Source: Roseiarcus sp963779095 (GTDB lineage: Bacteria; Pseudomonadota; Alphaproteobacteria; Rhizobiales; Beijerinckiaceae). Taken from it: DNA of 64,000 nt. This document shows, one piece after another, positions 62,058 to 64,000 of this stretch. The first letter of the stretch is position 1. Every line of letters begins with the position of its first letter. The DNA lies in the NCBI GenBank assembly GCA_963779095.1, contig CAVZWU010000008.1, positions 124,001-188,000 on the forward strand, given 5' to 3'. Both the position numbers and the translations under genes were made by a program. The notes beneath the pieces were generated by a model. It ran no database searches, was not told the DNA's origin, and saw only the letters and a list, made by a program, of their open reading frames with translations.

Positions 62058-62228
62058 CAGCGGTCTGCTTAGGGATCCTGCGCTCCTTCTCGGTATCGCT
62101 GGCCCACGGCTCCGGCGGTCGACCAGTTTTGAACAATGGACGCCCGAGCGAGGCGCTTGCGCCATCAGCCTTGCTTCGCTATTGACCGCGCCGCGCCCCC
62201 GCGCGATGACGCGGGCCCCGGTGCCCGT

Positions 62229-62302
62229 TGGGGGATAGTTCAACGGTAGAACAGCGGACTCTGACTCCGTCAATCTTGGTTCGAATCCAGGTCCCCCAGC
62301 CA
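62229..62302 (+). tRNA. tRNA-Gln (anticodon CTG)
   Basis: The acceptor stem TGGGGGA pairs with TCCCCCA, followed by discriminator G and an encoded CCA. The anticodon stem GCGGA/TCCGT encloses CTCTGAC with anticodon CTG. The T-loop region GGTTCGAATCC is canonical. 74 nt. Confidence 0.97.
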
Positions 62303-62536
62303 AATATAATCAATGACTTAGCGAGTATTGCAGATCAACTAGGCACTCTGCAGGCACCGAGCGATCGTTGAAATGGAAGGTCATCCTCGTTTCTTTGTAC
62401 CCTTTCATCGAACAGTCGCCCAACGGGGCTGTAACCGAAGGCACTTTGGGAGATGGTCACCCAGGTATCAGACGATTGGTCGCAACTGCCCGCCACCTGA
62501 ATCCATCAAGCACTCCGAAGGTTACCGGCAGCGCGT
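62303..62536. other. Spacer downstream of tRNA-Gln
   Basis: AT-richer sequence (AAATATAATCAATGAC) starts immediately after the tRNA. No attachment-site repeat of the tRNA 3' end was found elsewhere in the window. Confidence 0.4.
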
Positions 62537-62700
62537 ATGAGCACCGGATTGAAGAAGCTCCTGACTGGCTGACCGTTCCTGACGCGGTGCGCCGCCTGTC
62601 AATCCTTTTCGGCGTGGACGTCTCGAAAGCCGACGCTCTGCAGATCCGCTGGCGCGCCAACGGCTATCGCGACCGGGACTGGGAGACACGAGGCGGGGAC
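62537..62700 (+). pseudogene. Decayed copy of the N-terminal domain found in the next gene
   Basis: MSTGLKKLL, then after a shift WLTVPDAVRRLSILFGVDVS KADAL. This matches the start of the gene at 63059 (LRKLLKLKKWLTVPDAARHL, SILFGEEVSEADVL). It is broken by at least two frame changes and stops after about 55 residues, so it is a remnant of a paralogue or of an older duplication. Confidence 0.65.
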
Positions 62701-63058
62701 CGCATGATCTCGCCGTTAAGTCGTTCGAGGCCCTTGATCGAGTGGATTTCTGACCAATGATCGGGGGAAAGCTCCTATTGGCCAGCACGTCGTTCTCGAC
62801 TTCGTCCATGAAGGCGGCGAGCGTGGACCCTGAGCTGGTGGCGACTCTTCGCCACTGCGCCTTAGCCGCTTCGGCGGTTGTCCTGAGCGAAGGAAGTACA
62901 AGCCCTTGCGCAGCTCGGGAATGCTCGGCTCCACGCGCCCGATGACCTGACCCCGCGCCGGAAAAACGCCGAGACCCGCTGTTGGCTAATGACGCTGAGG
63001 GACACGATCCACAAGCAAATTTCGGAGACGCTTGCTTCCTTCCCTTGGCGCGTAAACT
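62701..63058. other. Intergenic stretch, nothing identified
   Basis: No supported gene; probably the decayed remainder of the paralogue fragment at 62537. Confidence 0.35.
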
Positions 63059-63958
63059 ATGGGTCGCGGCCGAGCAGTCGCAGGCGCGGATGAGGGCGCT
63101 GTAGGCACCGCTTTGAGAAAGCTCCTGAAACTCAAGAAATGGTTAACCGTCCCCGACGCCGCTCGACACCTTTCAATCCTATTCGGTGAGGAAGTCTCGG
63201 AGGCCGACGTGTTGCGGTTCGCCCTAGACGGGCACCTAACGCTCTCTGTCGAATTTGTGAATAGAGCGACTGCTCAATGTGGAAAAACAATCCCCCTGGC
63301 GGATGCCGAAATAGAAGAAATCCCAAACTTAACGGGAGATGGCGTCGTTCAACTGATCAAAGGTGGAATCTCGCTTGGTGGCGATAGAGTATTTTCCTAC
63401 AGCGAAGAGATAAAGCAACTTGCGGGCGTCTGGGACCTAGCGATGGTGGGGTCTGAAAGAATTGATGTAGAAGATAAATATCAATTTCTGACCGGCGGTC
63501 CTCCTGTCGATTTAATTTCTCTCGACGGCCCATTTGTCCATGCCAGAAATGGCACATGGGCCCGAATAGTAGAGTACTCCTCCAAAGATAAACTTTCCTT
63601 CTCACAAAATAAATTGTATAATCCACGTAATAATCCGGATAATTACTACCCCGCCTCGCGCCTTCCCTCGGACGCTGTTCTTATCGTTCGGACTTCCGCC
63701 CTTCAGCAATTGGAGGCGCTCATTTCCGAGGCTGAACCCACCATAGAACGCCCAGTTGCGCGGCGCGAACGGTCGACGCTTCTCGTAATCATTGCCGCTC
63801 TTGCCAAGCTCGCCCGGATCGATGTTTCCAAGGCGTCAAGCGCAGCAACGTCGATAGAAAGCCAAACCGTATTGATGGGCACTCGCGTTGCTGCACGCAC
63901 GATCGAAAACCACCTTAGGCACATCGCAGAGGCCCTCGAGAACAAGTCCGAGAACTGA
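63059..63958 (+). CDS. Uncharacterised protein with N-terminal 'WLTVPDAA' domain
   Basis: 299 residues. The N-terminal domain (LRKLLKLKKWLTVPDAARHL, SILFGEEVSEADVLRFALDG, HLTLSVEFVNRATAQCGKTI) recurs in uncharacterised proteobacterial proteins and looks like a small helical, possibly MerR-like or HTH-type module. The centre is beta-rich (GVWDLAMVGSERIDVEDKYQ, LDGPFVHARNGTWARIVEYS). The C-terminal helices include STLLVIIAALAKLARIDVSK and TIENHLRHIAEALENKSEN. Base composition is clearly more AT-rich (63280-63660) than the neighbouring core genes, suggesting acquisition. A start at the TTG near 63113 is also possible. Function unknown. Confidence 0.72.
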   Translation: MGRGRAVAGADEGAVGTALRKLLKLKKWLTVPDAARHLSILFGEEVSEADVLRFALDGHLTLSVEFVNRATAQCGKTIPLADAEIEEIPNLTGDGVVQLIKGGISLGGDRVFSYSEEIKQLAGVWDLAMVGSERIDVEDKYQFLTGGPPVDLISLDGPFVHARNGTWARIVEYSSKDKLSFSQNKLYNPRNNPDNYYPASRLPSDAVLIVRTSALQQLEALISEAEPTIERPVARRERSTLLVIIAALAKLARIDVSKASSAATSIESQTVLMGTRVAARTIENHLRHIAEALENKSEN

Positions 63959-64000
63959 CGCGTCCCGCAATTGCGGAGAACCCACGCGCACTTGCAACTC

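Noticed and set aside
62270..62302. Attachment-site repeat of the tRNA-Gln 3' end
   Set aside because: No second copy of GGTTCGAATCCAGG was seen in the window, so no integration site was called.

Overview
The window is GC-rich (by eye about two thirds G+C) and looks like a chromosomal segment of an alphaproteobacterium of the order Hyphomicrobiales (Rhizobiales). Supporting signs are the dusB-ntrB-ntrC order, a canonical Irr iron-control element, a FixK/FNR box, a Tat-exported HiPIP pair and REP-like repeats typical of this order. A Beijerinckiaceae/Methylocystaceae-like host is a guess, not a demonstration.

Layout. 0-5 kb: the 5' part of a cobalt-type nitrile hydratase alpha gene, an aldo/keto reductase, topoisomerase IB, and a polar amino-acid ABC transporter (two permeases and an ATPase, no binding protein). 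5-7.7 kb: an IS1595 element and an IS1380-type transposase. 9.6-13.2 kb: ntrC, ntrB and dusB (nitrogen control). 13.4-18.2 kb: a DUF218/YdcF-like protein, a sulfur group (cysteine synthase, AlaX-type editing protein, mercaptopyruvate sulfurtransferase) and an intradiol dioxygenase. 18.3-28.6 kb: surface and secreted proteins (a PEP-CTERM protein, a Cys-rich secreted protein, a type-I-secretion-like beta-helix protein), an Rrf2 regulator, a transposon graveyard and a GST. 30.5-32.7 kb: der and a YfgM-like TPR protein.

32.7-40.6 kb is the most distinctive part. It is an electron-transfer island with two HiPIPs, three diheme c4-like cytochromes, a Cyc2-like outer-membrane cytochrome-porin fusion, a further protein with a C-terminal haem site, and small exported proteins. 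One HiPIP lies behind a FixK/FNR box and the other behind a tandem Irr box. Read together, this suggests electron exchange between the outer membrane and the periplasm, possibly Fe(II) oxidation or another form of extracellular electron uptake. That function is inferred.

41-52.6 kb: pccA-ridA, an IS630 element, aspS, a Hint-domain protein with a Pro-Gly repeat, enoyl-CoA hydratase, a second RidA and a TRIC-type channel. 52.7-57.4 kb: a LacI-controlled sugar ABC operon. 57.6-64 kb: an AraC-type regulator, a zinc-ribbon protein, a DUF1254/DUF1214 protein, rhlE, tRNA-Gln(CTG), and a more AT-rich stretch with an uncharacterised gene and a decayed relative of it.

Many conserved genes are broken by single-base indels, often in short homopolymers, while the correct residues continue in another frame. 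I count roughly 25 such sites. They are more likely to be sequence errors than real pseudogenes, so most frameshifted genes here should be read as probably functional.
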